From Alistipes sp. CAG:514 (GTDB lineage: Bacteria > Bacteroidota > Bacteroidia > Bacteroidales > UBA932), in the NCBI GenBank assembly GCA_000431015.1, contig HF985991.1, positions 30,924-70,603 of the forward strand: a stretch of 39,680 bases of DNA. The letters run 5' to 3'. Under the pieces are notes generated by a model that was not told the origin of the DNA, did no database searches, and was given only the letters and a program-made list of their open reading frames with translations. A program made the translations under genes and the position numbers. Positions 24,563 to 33,186 of the stretch are shown here, one piece after another (position 1 is the stretch's first letter; every line of letters begins with the position of its first letter).

Positions 24563-26248
24563 ATGCGAGATTTGTTTTTAGGGGCGGGAATAGCCCATTC
24601 GATTCTGGTTTTCGCGGTTGTGATCGCGATAGGATTGTATCTTGGCAAATTCAAGCTCAAGGGCATCTCCATCGGATCCACGTGGATTTTGTTCGTGGCT
24701 ATTCTTTTGAGCCATTTCGGTCTCCGTGTGGACACCACGGTGCTTAGTTTCATGAAGGACTTCGGATTGATCCTGTTCGTGTTCTCGATCGGACTTCAGG
24801 TCGGGCCGGGATTCTTCCATTCGTTCAAGAAGGGAGGTCTTCAGCTTAACCTGCTTGCCGTCGCCCTTGTCCTCTTGGCTGTGGCCGTCACGGTGGCTAT
24901 CCATTTCATCTCCGGAGAGGATCTCAAGACGATGGTAGGTGTGATGTCCGGCGCTGTTACTAACACCCCGGGACTCGGAGCCGCCCAGCAGACCATGGCT
25001 GACTCGATGCGCGCCGAGAACTATCTTGCGTCCGACATCGCATCGGCCACTTCAGGGCTCGCCTCCGCCTACGCGGTCGCCTATCCTTTGGGAGTGCTGC
25101 TGGTGATCGCGTTGATCATGTTCTTCAAGGCCATATTCAAAGTCGATCTCAACAAGGAGAAGGAAGCTCTTGACAGCGAGGACAATAACGAGGATGTGGC
25201 AAGACGCATGCACTGCGAGGTAGAGAATCCTGCCGTCTTCGGACTGTCCATCAAGGACGCCACAAGGGACCTCGGCAACTCGATTGTGATTTCCCGGATC
25301 CTCAGGGACGGCCTGATCTCTATTCCGGGACCGGATACCGTGCTTAAGAAAGGTGACAAGCTCCTGATCGTCACTTCCCAGAAGAATGTCGATTCCGTCA
25401 GGATCACATTCGGCGAGGAGGTGCCGATGCACCTTGAGGACTGGGAGCAGATGGACACCAAGATGGTCAACAGAAAGATCACCGTCACCAAGACCGACCT
25501 GACCGGTGTGACGCTCAGAAGTCTCAACATCAGAGCTAATTACGGAGTCAGCGTGACGCGTGTGATCAGATCCGGCGTAGGTCTTGTCGCAAGGCCTAAC
25601 CTCTTCCTCCAGATGGGTGACGTCCTCCGCGTGGTGGGACCGGAGGAAGGCATCGCCGAGGTGGCCGGTCTTGTCGGCAACCAGACCTCGTCGCTCAACC
25701 GTCCGAACCTTATACCTATCTTCTTCGGAATAGCCGTCGGAGTGATCTTCGGATCGATTCCGATCGCGATCCCGGGCATCCCTCAGCCGATCAAGCTCGG
25801 ACTTGCCGGCGGACCGCTCATCATCGCCATCCTGCTCGGCTATTTCGGGCCGAAATGGAAGATCACGACCTACACTACGCAGAGCGCGAACCTTATGATC
25901 AGGGAGATCGGAATCTCGTTCTTCATGGCCGCCGTCGGCCTCGGAGCCGGACAGAACTTCGTCAGCTCGATCGTGAACGGAGGTTATTGGTGGATCCTCT
26001 ACGGAGCCTTGATCACGTTCATCCCTGTCTGCACGATCGGCCTTGTCGCGAGATATGTCTGCAAGCTGAACTTCTACCAGATCTGTGGTCTGATCTCCGG
26101 CGGCACGACGGATCCGGCTGTCTTGGCCTTCACCCAGGGGGCGTACGGAACCGACTATCCTTCAGTGAACTATGCGACAGTCTATCCGTTGACGATGTTC
26201 ATGAGGGTGCTCGTCGCCCAGTTGCTTATTCTTGTAGCGATAGCCTGA
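24563..26248 (+). CDS. AspT/YidE/YbjL-type transporter with two TrkA-C domains
   Basis: A 561-residue membrane protein. An N-terminal block of about five helices with the duplication-domain motif (SIGLQVGPGFF, GAVTNTPGLGAAQQT) is followed by two cytoplasmic TrkA-C/RCK-C regulatory domains (about 205-285 and 290-375). A second membrane block repeats the motif (AVGLGAGQNFV, ISGGTTDPAVLAF). This is the inverted-repeat architecture of the aspartate:alanine antiporter family. AspT itself exchanges aspartate for alanine; most relatives, including YidE and YbjL, lack a clear substrate. In a cell-wall salvage neighbourhood an amino-acid or peptide substrate is an attractive guess only. Close spacing on both sides (4 bp each). 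Confidence 0.87.
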   Translation: MRDLFLGAGIAHSILVFAVVIAIGLYLGKFKLKGISIGSTWILFVAILLSHFGLRVDTTVLSFMKDFGLILFVFSIGLQVGPGFFHSFKKGGLQLNLLAVALVLLAVAVTVAIHFISGEDLKTMVGVMSGAVTNTPGLGAAQQTMADSMRAENYLASDIASATSGLASAYAVAYPLGVLLVIALIMFFKAIFKVDLNKEKEALDSEDNNEDVARRMHCEVENPAVFGLSIKDATRDLGNSIVISRILRDGLISIPGPDTVLKKGDKLLIVTSQKNVDSVRITFGEEVPMHLEDWEQMDTKMVNRKITVTKTDLTGVTLRSLNIRANYGVSVTRVIRSGVGLVARPNLFLQMGDVLRVVGPEEGIAEVAGLVGNQTSSLNRPNLIPIFFGIAVGVIFGSIPIAIPGIPQPIKLGLAGGPLIIAILLGYFGPKWKITTYTTQSANLMIREIGISFFMAAVGLGAGQNFVSSIVNGGYWWILYGALITFIPVCTIGLVARYVCKLNFYQICGLISGGTTDPAVLAFTQGAYGTDYPSVNYATVYPLTMFMRVLVAQLLILVAIA

Positions 26249-26252
26249 CGCC

Positions 26253-26765
26253 ATGTTTGAGCTGATCTACCCGGCCGCCCCGGCGGTCATACTGCCCTTG
26301 CCCTCCATTGACAATCCGGGCGACAGTCCCCGCAAGGCTGGGGAGATGGTTCCTGTCGTCCATCTTCACATCGTCAACCGAGAGGGATGCCTGTACATCC
26401 AGAAGCGGTCGATGAGGAAAGACCTTCTTCCCGACTGCTGGGACACGGCGGTGGGCGGTCACGTGGACTACGGGGAAAGCCTTGAGGAAGCACTCTACCG
26501 TGAGGCCTCGGAGGAGCTGGGTTTCAAGGAGTTCAATCCTATCTATCTGAAATCCTACGTCTGGGAGTCCTTGAGGGAGAAGGAACTTGTCAATGTCTTC
26601 GCGGCAGTCGGGAACTTCACGCTTCATCCGGATCATGACGAGGTGGAGGAGGGACGTTACTGGAATATGTCCGAGATCGAGTCGGGTCTGGGACGCGGAC
26701 TGTTTACTCCGAATTTCGAGCAGGAGTTCAGATCAATCAAAAACACGTTATTGGCATTACTCTGA
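26253..26765 (+). CDS. NUDIX hydrolase
   Basis: A 170-residue NUDIX protein with a complete Nudix box (GGHVDYGESLEEALYREASEELGF: G-x5-E-x7-R-E-x2-E-E-x-G). An N-terminal strand region (VVHLHIVNREGCLYIQKRS) resembles the isopentenyl-diphosphate-isomerase-like/YfcD NUDIX group. Such enzymes hydrolyse a nucleoside diphosphate linked to another group, or isopentenyl-type diphosphates; the substrate is unknown. Its stop codon overlaps the ATG of the DUF4922-SpoIID gene by 1 bp, so the two are probably translationally coupled, which hints at a nucleotide-sugar or diphosphate role in the salvage cluster. Confidence 0.87.
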   Translation: MFELIYPAAPAVILPLPSIDNPGDSPRKAGEMVPVVHLHIVNREGCLYIQKRSMRKDLLPDCWDTAVGGHVDYGESLEEALYREASEELGFKEFNPIYLKSYVWESLREKELVNVFAAVGNFTLHPDHDEVEEGRYWNMSEIESGLGRGLFTPNFEQEFRSIKNTLLALL

Positions 26766-28966
26766 TGGACAATCAAATCGACAAATTCGTCAAGGATCAG
26801 CTTTCTGTCTGGCCGTTGGCCGCCGAAAACTACCGCAGCCTGAAAAAGGCCGGATCCAAGGTTCTGAGCATCGGGGGCTTACCGGTGACCGTACAACTCA
26901 ATCCGTGCCGCCGTATCTCCTCCGAAGCCTCATTGGACAAGGAGTCCATCAACCGGAGGCCTTGCTTCCTGTGTCCGGAGAACCGTCCCGCCGAGCAGAC
27001 CAACATAGAGTTCGAGGGGCGCAAGGGCCGCAGGTACCGCGTGACGCTGAATCCCTACCCGATCTTCCCGTCACACCTCGTAATCTCAAGTTTTGAACAC
27101 ACTCCGCAGTCAATCTGGCACCGCTATCAGGATCTGCTGGACTTTGTCAGGGAGAACAATGAATATCTCGGCTTCTACAACGGCCCGGAGAGCGGAGCGT
27201 CGGCACCCGACCACATGCACTTCCAGGCCTGCCCGCAGGGTCTGACACCTCTTCAGAACAGGGTGGACGAACTTCTCGCCGCCGGCGATGACAATACCCT
27301 TGACTATCTAACCAATGTCAAGGAAGCCAGACTCTTCCACCTTAATGAATATGCCCGCGGCGTCTTCGTGCTTTGCGGCGCCACGGCCAAGTCCACGGCC
27401 AAGCTCTTCTACAGGCTGCTGGACTGCGCTCCTGTTCCTGACGGCTCGTCTGAACCGAAGATGAACATCATCGCCTGGTGTCATGAGGGCGAGTACCGTA
27501 CCGCTGTCATATTCAGAGAAAGGCATCGTCCGCACAACTATTCGTCCTCAGGCGCGGATCATCTGGCCATGAGTCCTGGGTGCGCCGATCTGGCGGGAGT
27601 CTATGTGACCACGCGGGAAGAGGATTTCGGCAAACTGGACGCCGGGCTGCTTTCGCAGGTTGTCCGGGAGGTCGCCGCGAGCGAGGAGACGGAGAAAGAG
27701 ATCATCTGGAGGCAGACGAGATCGCAGCGGCGGCTTGAGGTCGGAATCATGTCCGGCAGCGAGATCGAGTTCGAGATCATCTCGGACGGCGCCGGCAGGC
27801 AGAAGGTGGAATATTCCCAGGGAAGGATTTCCTACAACGGCGCGCTGTACGACGAGCTGGTGTTTGAGGCTCAGACCGAGGCTACTATGTTCGCCGAGCC
27901 GTCCTTCATCCTCTATGGCGTGACGATCGGTGTGGATTTCCATTGGGAAAGAAAGGTGACGCAGAAGTTTGCCGGCACGTTGAAGTTCATCGTTGACGGC
28001 GGCAAGGTCACAGCCGTGAACATTGTCGGCGTGGAGGACTATCTGCTGAGTGTGATCTCGTCCGAGATGAAGGCTTCCGCGGGTCTGGAGTTCCTCAAGG
28101 CCCACGCCGTCATTTCCCGTTCCTGGGTGATGGCTCAGGTGGAGCATCGTCAGAGTCATGTTTCCCGGACTCCCGGGCCATCCTGCCCGGTCTCCGAGCC
28201 TGTCGAAGGGGCAGAGGAGTACATAAAGTGGTTCGATCATGACGACCACACCCTCTTCGATGTTTGTGCCGATGACCATTGTCAACGCTATCAAGGACTT
28301 ACGATGGCTGTGGGCGACACTGTCCGCAAAGCCGTAGACCAGACCTGGGGGCTTGTGCTCACCTCGGAAGGCAAGATCTGCGACGCACGCTTCTCGAAGT
28401 GCTGCGGAGGACGGATGGAACTTTTCAGCACCTGCTGGGAGGACAAGGACTATCCTTATCTCCAGCCGCTTCCTGACACCGCCGACTGCGTGGAGGGGGG
28501 CGACGTGTTCTGCGACACCAAGGATGAGAAGATTCTGTCCCAGGTGCTTAACGACTACGACCTGGAGACGAGGGATTTCTACAGATGGAGGACAGAGTAT
28601 TCCAGGACAGAGGTCTCCGACCTTGTACGCAGACGTTCCGGGATGGATTTCGGCACGATCCGCGACCTTGTCCCGGTCGAGCGCGGCCCGTCCGGAAGAC
28701 TGAAGAGGCTTAAGGTTGTCGGCGACAAGAAGACAATGATCATCGGTAAGGAATTGATCATCCGCAGATGGCTTTCAGATTCGCATCTGAAGAGTTCCGC
28801 CTTTGAGGTTCACTGGGACGGCGACCACCTTACGCTGGACGGATCCGGTTGGGGTCACGGTGTCGGCCTGTGCCAGATCGGCGCCGCTGTGATGGCAGCC
28901 AAAGGCTACACTTTCGATCGGATCCTGCTGCACTACTACCCGGGCAGCACATTGGAACGAAGATAA
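26765..28966 (+). CDS. DUF4922 (HIT/GalT-like) and SpoIID/LytB domain fusion
   Basis: A 733-residue two-part protein. Residues about 10-320 match DUF4922, with a cysteine pair (RPCFLCPENRP) and a HIT-like His-x-His-x-Gln motif (DHMHFQACPQG) recalling galactose-1-phosphate uridylyltransferase and AP4A phosphorylases. Residues about 330-730 match SpoIID/LytB: the catalytic Glu is in SVISSEMKAS (about E434), with CADDHCQRYQG and SGWGHGVGLCQIGA further on. SpoIID is a lytic transglycosylase that cleaves peptide-free glycan strands to 1,6-anhydroMurNAc products. No signal peptide or membrane helix is visible, so a normally extracytoplasmic wall-cleaving domain seems to be cytoplasmic here, or exported by an unseen route. 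Followed after 15 bp by an AmpG-like transporter gene. Confidence 0.85.
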   Translation: MDNQIDKFVKDQLSVWPLAAENYRSLKKAGSKVLSIGGLPVTVQLNPCRRISSEASLDKESINRRPCFLCPENRPAEQTNIEFEGRKGRRYRVTLNPYPIFPSHLVISSFEHTPQSIWHRYQDLLDFVRENNEYLGFYNGPESGASAPDHMHFQACPQGLTPLQNRVDELLAAGDDNTLDYLTNVKEARLFHLNEYARGVFVLCGATAKSTAKLFYRLLDCAPVPDGSSEPKMNIIAWCHEGEYRTAVIFRERHRPHNYSSSGADHLAMSPGCADLAGVYVTTREEDFGKLDAGLLSQVVREVAASEETEKEIIWRQTRSQRRLEVGIMSGSEIEFEIISDGAGRQKVEYSQGRISYNGALYDELVFEAQTEATMFAEPSFILYGVTIGVDFHWERKVTQKFAGTLKFIVDGGKVTAVNIVGVEDYLLSVISSEMKASAGLEFLKAHAVISRSWVMAQVEHRQSHVSRTPGPSCPVSEPVEGAEEYIKWFDHDDHTLFDVCADDHCQRYQGLTMAVGDTVRKAVDQTWGLVLTSEGKICDARFSKCCGGRMELFSTCWEDKDYPYLQPLPDTADCVEGGDVFCDTKDEKILSQVLNDYDLETRDFYRWRTEYSRTEVSDLVRRRSGMDFGTIRDLVPVERGPSGRLKRLKVVGDKKTMIIGKELIIRRWLSDSHLKSSAFEVHWDGDHLTLDGSGWGHGVGLCQIGAAVMAAKGYTFDRILLHYYPGSTLERR

Positions 28967-28981
28967 TTTAATAAACACATA

Positions 28982-30307
28982 ATGAGTAATTTCACCAAAC
29001 GCAACCCTTGGATGTGGATCCCGACCCTCTACTTCGTCGAGGGCATTCCATATTTCCTTGTCAACAATGTCTCCGTCCTGATGTTCGCCAAGATGGGCGT
29101 TCCGAACGGACAGATGGCCCTATTCACGTCGCTGCTCTACCTGCCGTGGACCCTCAAGTTCCTCTGGAGCCCGTTCGTGGACATCATCAAGACAAAAAGG
29201 TGGTGGATCATCACGATGCAGATCATCATGTCCGTGGCATTTGTGATCCAGGCTCTTACGATGCCGCATCCGTCGGCGGAGACGATTGCCGCCGGCACCA
29301 CGCCGATGAGCCTGTTCACATTCACGCTCATTCTTTTCATATTCGCTGCCTTCGCGTCGGCGACCCACGACATCGCAGCTGACGGGTTCTACATGCTTGC
29401 CCAGAGCCAGAGCAGCCAGGCGGCGTTCGTAGGAGTCCGCAGCACATTCTACAGGCTGGCCAACGTGTTCGGCAACGGCGTGATCGTCGCCGTCGCCGGC
29501 CTTCTGGAGACCAAGACCGGAAACGTGCCGCTGTCCTGGCAGCTTACCGTCGGCGGATCGGGCGCACTCCTTACGGCCCTGACGCTCTACCACACCTTCG
29601 CCATTCCGAAGCCGGAGTCCGATGTGCCTAACATCCAGGAGGATTCGGGCAACAAGGTGGCCGAGATATTCGAAGGCTTCGGCCGCACCGTGACGACATA
29701 TTTCAAGAAACCGGGCGTGTGGCTTGCGATCATATTCATGCTTTGCTACCGTTTGCCGGAGGCCTTCCTCATCAAGATGTGCACCCCGTTCCTTGTGGCT
29801 TCGAGGGAGGTCGGCGGACTTGGGATGCAGACCGCGCAGGTCGGCATAGCGTACGGTACCCTCGGCGTGATATTCCTTCTTCTCGGAGGGATCCTCGGAG
29901 GCCTTCTCGCTTCCCGCATCGGCCTGAAAAAATCCATCTGGATCATGGCCGCGTTCATGACGCTCCCTTGCCTGTCGTTTGTCTATCTCGCTGTGGTACA
30001 GCCTGTAAGTTTCGCCACAATCTGTACCTGCATCGCCATAGAACAGTTTGGCTACGGCTTCGGATTCACCGCCTACATGCTCTACATGATGTACTTCTCC
30101 GAAGGCGAGTTCAAGACTTCGCACTATGCCTTCTGCACCTGCTTCATGGCGCTGAGCATGATGATACCGGGCATGTTCGCCGGCTTCCTGCAGGAGTCCC
30201 TCGGCTACAAGGGCTTCTTCTGGATGGTGATTGTCTGCTGCATAGCGACCGTCGTTGTCACCTTCCTCGCCGACCGCAAGATCGATCCTGAATATGGCAA
30301 GAAATAA
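28982..30307 (+). CDS. ampG: AmpG-like MFS transporter (muropeptide permease candidate)
   Basis: A 441-residue, roughly 12-helix major facilitator protein with AmpG-type features: the N-terminal WIPTLYFVEGIPYFLVNN, the loop LPWTLKFLWSPFVD, a conserved THDIAADG segment in helix 4, and the cytoplasmic mid-loop (about residues 215-240). AmpG imports GlcNAc-1,6-anhydroMurNAc and its peptides for wall recycling. The surrounding SpoIID-domain, NamZ, AmgK and MurU genes make a muropeptide or MurNAc-containing substrate likely. In Bacteroidales more than one AmpG-like paralogue is common, so substrate range is inferred. Confidence 0.83.
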   Translation: MSNFTKRNPWMWIPTLYFVEGIPYFLVNNVSVLMFAKMGVPNGQMALFTSLLYLPWTLKFLWSPFVDIIKTKRWWIITMQIIMSVAFVIQALTMPHPSAETIAAGTTPMSLFTFTLILFIFAAFASATHDIAADGFYMLAQSQSSQAAFVGVRSTFYRLANVFGNGVIVAVAGLLETKTGNVPLSWQLTVGGSGALLTALTLYHTFAIPKPESDVPNIQEDSGNKVAEIFEGFGRTVTTYFKKPGVWLAIIFMLCYRLPEAFLIKMCTPFLVASREVGGLGMQTAQVGIAYGTLGVIFLLLGGILGGLLASRIGLKKSIWIMAAFMTLPCLSFVYLAVVQPVSFATICTCIAIEQFGYGFGFTAYMLYMMYFSEGEFKTSHYAFCTCFMALSMMIPGMFAGFLQESLGYKGFFWMVIVCCIATVVVTFLADRKIDPEYGKK

Positions 30308-30333
30308 TCAACGAATTGATAATCAATGAATAT

Positions 30334-31608
30334 ATGAACGCAGTCAAAAGAATATTCACCGTCCTGCTCTCCGTTGCCGCATTGTCGGCCCTTTCCGCGC
30401 AGGCCGGACAGAAACAGATTGTACGCACCGGGATCGAGGTGCTGGAAGGTCGTGGTTTTGAGGGACTTGTGGGTAAGAATGTCGGACTGGTGACCAATCC
30501 GAGCGGCATCGACCACAATCTCCGCTCCACCATCGACATCCTTCACGCCGCTCCGGAAGTCAACCTCAAGGCGCTTTTCGCCCCTGAGCACGGGGTCCGC
30601 GGCGATGCCTATGCCGGCTCCCATGTCGCTGATTTCAAGGATGCCAAGACCGGAATCCCGGTCTATTCCATCTACGGAGCCAACCGCAAGCCGAGCAAGA
30701 AGATGCTTGAGGGACTTGACGTTGTCGTCTATGACATCCAGGACATCGGCAGCCGTTCCTACACTTTCATCAGCACGCTTGGCCTGGTGATGAGAGCCTG
30801 CGCGGAGAACGACATTGAAGTAATGGTGCTTGACAGACCTAACCCTCTGGGCGGCAACAAGGTGGAAGGCTGCCTCGTGGAGCCTGGCTTCCATTCGTTT
30901 GTCAGCGAGTTTAAGATTCCTTACATCTATGGGCTCACTGTCGGCGAGCTTGCCATCATGATCAACGAGGAGGGGCTGAACCGCGGTGAAAGGGGCGACG
31001 AGGCTCCGTTGAAATGCCGGCTTTCCGTCATTCCGATGGAAGGATGGCACAGGAATATGCTCTATCAGGACACGAACCTACCTTGGGTGCTCCCGTCCCC
31101 GAATATTCCTTATCCTCAGTCCGCCGTGAACTATCCGTCCTCCGGCATAACCGGTGAGTTCCAGGGCTATCTGAACATCGGCATCGGCTACACCCTCCCT
31201 TTCGAGGTTTTCGCAGCCGAATGGATTGACGCCGATGCCTTGAAGGCGCTTCTTGACAGCTACAACCTTCCGGGGGTGGCATTCAGGACAATCCACTTCA
31301 AGCCGTTCTCGGGAAGCCTTCAAGGAAAGCTGATCCACGGCGTTCAGTTCCACTACACTGACTATGAGGCCGCCTGCTGCACGCTGACGCAGTTCTACGT
31401 GATGCAGGCCGTGAACGAGCTCTATCCGGACAAGAATCCTTTCACCCTTTCCAAGGGGCGCAACAGCATGTTCGACAAGGTCTGTGGTACAGATTATGTA
31501 AGAACCGTTTTCGGGAAGCGTCTTAAAGTTGAGGACATAGTTGACTACTGGTCAAAGGATGTCGAGGCTTTCAAGAAGCTTTCCAGAAAGTATTGGCTCT
31601 ATAATTAA
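30334..31608 (+). CDS. namZ: Exo-beta-N-acetylmuramidase NamZ family (DUF1343, GH171)
   Basis: A 424-residue secreted protein. Signal peptide MNAVKRIFTVLLSVAALSALSAQA; the start is ATG 30334, since the upstream TTG frame extension adds nothing conserved. The NamZ N-domain follows with VGLVTNPSGID, the catalytic-region FAPEHGVRGD (Glu), and YDIQDIGSRSYTFISTL; the C-domain has PSPNIPYPQSAVNYPSSG and FKPFSG. NamZ of Bacillus subtilis removes terminal MurNAc from the non-reducing end of wall glycans. Here it would act in the periplasm and supply free MurNAc for the kinase and uridylyltransferase encoded downstream. It is 26 bp after the AmpG-like gene. Confidence 0.87.
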   Translation: MNAVKRIFTVLLSVAALSALSAQAGQKQIVRTGIEVLEGRGFEGLVGKNVGLVTNPSGIDHNLRSTIDILHAAPEVNLKALFAPEHGVRGDAYAGSHVADFKDAKTGIPVYSIYGANRKPSKKMLEGLDVVVYDIQDIGSRSYTFISTLGLVMRACAENDIEVMVLDRPNPLGGNKVEGCLVEPGFHSFVSEFKIPYIYGLTVGELAIMINEEGLNRGERGDEAPLKCRLSVIPMEGWHRNMLYQDTNLPWVLPSPNIPYPQSAVNYPSSGITGEFQGYLNIGIGYTLPFEVFAAEWIDADALKALLDSYNLPGVAFRTIHFKPFSGSLQGKLIHGVQFHYTDYEAACCTLTQFYVMQAVNELYPDKNPFTLSKGRNSMFDKVCGTDYVRTVFGKRLKVEDIVDYWSKDVEAFKKLSRKYWLYN

Positions 31609-31627
31609 CCACTTAACACTTATTGTC

Positions 31628-33172
31628 ATGAAGAATTTTCTTAACTTCGCGCTTGCGTCAGCAATCACGTTGGCCATGCTTGCCGTTCCGGTAGATTCAT
31701 ATTCACAGGAAAGACGTTCCACTGGTTCGAGGAGTAACACGACATCGTCGCAGACACGCTCGTCCTCGTCTTCGAGAAGTTCTTCATCCTCAAGAAGCTC
31801 GTCGTCATCGTCAAGAAACTCCTCATCCGCTTCGACCAGAAGCTCGCAGGACGGCAACCGCCGCTCAAGCTCCGGCTCTGCGGTAAGGAGCTCATCATCG
31901 TCCGACAGAAATTCATCTTCGGTAAGAAGCTCATCCTCTGACAGGTCATCCGCGACATCCGTGAGAAGTTCCACGTCAATGTCTCGCTCTTCCTCCAGAT
32001 CTTCTTCCCGCTCCGATGACAGCGGCATCTATCAGGACAACAACCGCCGCTCCGGCACAGGCTCGTCCCGGAACTCGTCGGCCACTTCGTCCAGAAGTTC
32101 GCAGGACAACAACCGCCGCTCCAGTTCGGCGGTAAGGAGTTCATCCTCATCTGACCGAAATTCCTCTTCGGTCAGGGAAGCGTCCTCATCCACAAGAAGT
32201 TCCGGCGACAGGGTGGCAAGGCCGGTAGGCGGCTCCTCGGCGACAAGAAGCAGTTCTGCCAGAGGCTCGGCGACAGATGTCCGCAGAGAGCAGTCGCAGA
32301 GAGTCGGCAACGCCACAAGGGGAGGTCTTACGTCCTATGACAGGAATGCCTTCTCAGGCAAGGATGTGATGAAGGAGAACCGCAGTGATTTCATAAGGAT
32401 CGGTGAGGACAGGAACGTCCACAGGATCCCGCCTCGTGACCGTGACTTCATGCCGTACGACCGTCCGTGTCATTTCTGGGGACACAATCCTCATTACTAT
32501 GGCTACAGGGTTCACAAACTCCCTCCGCGTCACAGGAGGATAACTTACTGGGGTGTCGAGTACTGCATCTATGACGGGATCTACTACAGGCCTTACGGCA
32601 ACTTTTACGTTGTCTGCCGTCCGCCGTTCGGTGTCTGCATCGACCGTGCTGTCTCCGACCTGATGTTCGCCTCGGTCCGCTTCGCCTACTACAACAACAC
32701 GTACAGGATGTACCGCGCCATCGATTCCAACAACAGGATCATCGAGGAACAGAACAGGATAATCGCCAGGAACAACGCCACCATCGCAGCCCAGAACAAT
32801 TCGTTCGCCCTCAATTCTGCAAGGGCCAACAGCGCTTATTCACTGGCTGACAGGCTCGGCCTTGTCCAGAGCTATGCCTATGCCAACCAGCCGTACTACT
32901 ACCAGGACGGAGTCTTCTACATCGTCAACTCCAACGGCCAGTACGAGGTCATTGTCCCTCCTTCCGGCGCTCTGGTTGAGGATCTTCCGGACGACTACGA
33001 CACCATCACCCTTGACGGGATGGATTTCTACAAGGTCGATGACACCGTCTATCGCCTTACCCTCGTCGAAGGAAAGCCTTATCTGGAGGTGCTCGGCCAG
33101 ATGTACGGCAGGCTCGCCAACCAGTACAACTATTACTCCAACAGGGCTGTCTCCTACAACAGCCTCTACTAA
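31628..33172 (+). CDS. Secreted Ser/Arg-rich low-complexity protein with a DUF6515-like C-terminal domain
   Basis: A 514-residue protein. Signal peptide residues 1-25 (ATG 31628; the longer frame starting inside namZ is rejected). Residues about 28-225 are almost only Ser and Arg with Thr, Asn and Asp, built from repeated units (RSSSSSDRNSSSVR occurs twice, QDNNRRS-type units three times). A basic Tyr/Pro/His-rich stretch (about 255-345: GHNPHYYGYRVHKLPPRHRR) and a Tyr-rich C-terminal domain follow, the latter resembling DUF6515 (QPYYYQDGVFYIVN, DDTVYRLTLVEGKPYLEVL). A highly positive, flexible region outside the cytoplasm might bind peptidoglycan, LPS or nucleic acid. The function is unknown; position within the MurNAc cluster suggests an envelope role. 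Confidence 0.8.
   Translation: MKNFLNFALASAITLAMLAVPVDSYSQERRSTGSRSNTTSSQTRSSSSSRSSSSSRSSSSSSRNSSSASTRSSQDGNRRSSSGSAVRSSSSSDRNSSSVRSSSSDRSSATSVRSSTSMSRSSSRSSSRSDDSGIYQDNNRRSGTGSSRNSSATSSRSSQDNNRRSSSAVRSSSSSDRNSSSVREASSSTRSSGDRVARPVGGSSATRSSSARGSATDVRREQSQRVGNATRGGLTSYDRNAFSGKDVMKENRSDFIRIGEDRNVHRIPPRDRDFMPYDRPCHFWGHNPHYYGYRVHKLPPRHRRITYWGVEYCIYDGIYYRPYGNFYVVCRPPFGVCIDRAVSDLMFASVRFAYYNNTYRMYRAIDSNNRIIEEQNRIIARNNATIAAQNNSFALNSARANSAYSLADRLGLVQSYAYANQPYYYQDGVFYIVNSNGQYEVIVPPSGALVEDLPDDYDTITLDGMDFYKVDDTVYRLTLVEGKPYLEVLGQMYGRLANQYNYYSNRAVSYNSLY
31710..32240 (+). repeat. Coding repeat region of the Ser/Arg-rich protein
   Basis: Diverged direct repeats encode the Ser/Arg tract. AGGACAACAACCGCCGCTCC occurs at 32035-32054 and 32103-32122, and a related copy (AGGACGGCAACCGCCGCTCA) starts near 31849. 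A longer duplicated unit covers about 31849-31945 and 32103-32180. Such tracts are prone to slippage length change. Confidence 0.6.
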
Positions 33173-33186
33173 CAAGTCACACATAA

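Noticed and set aside
29120..30124. 334-codon open frame on the minus strand opposite the AmpG-like gene
   Set aside because: The product is rich in Glu, Arg and His with no recognisable domain, while the plus strand encodes a clear 12-helix transporter.
31710..32240. Repeated short units that might be taken for a CRISPR array or minisatellite
   Set aside because: Units are diverged, irregularly spaced and in frame; they encode the Ser/Arg tract of a secreted protein.
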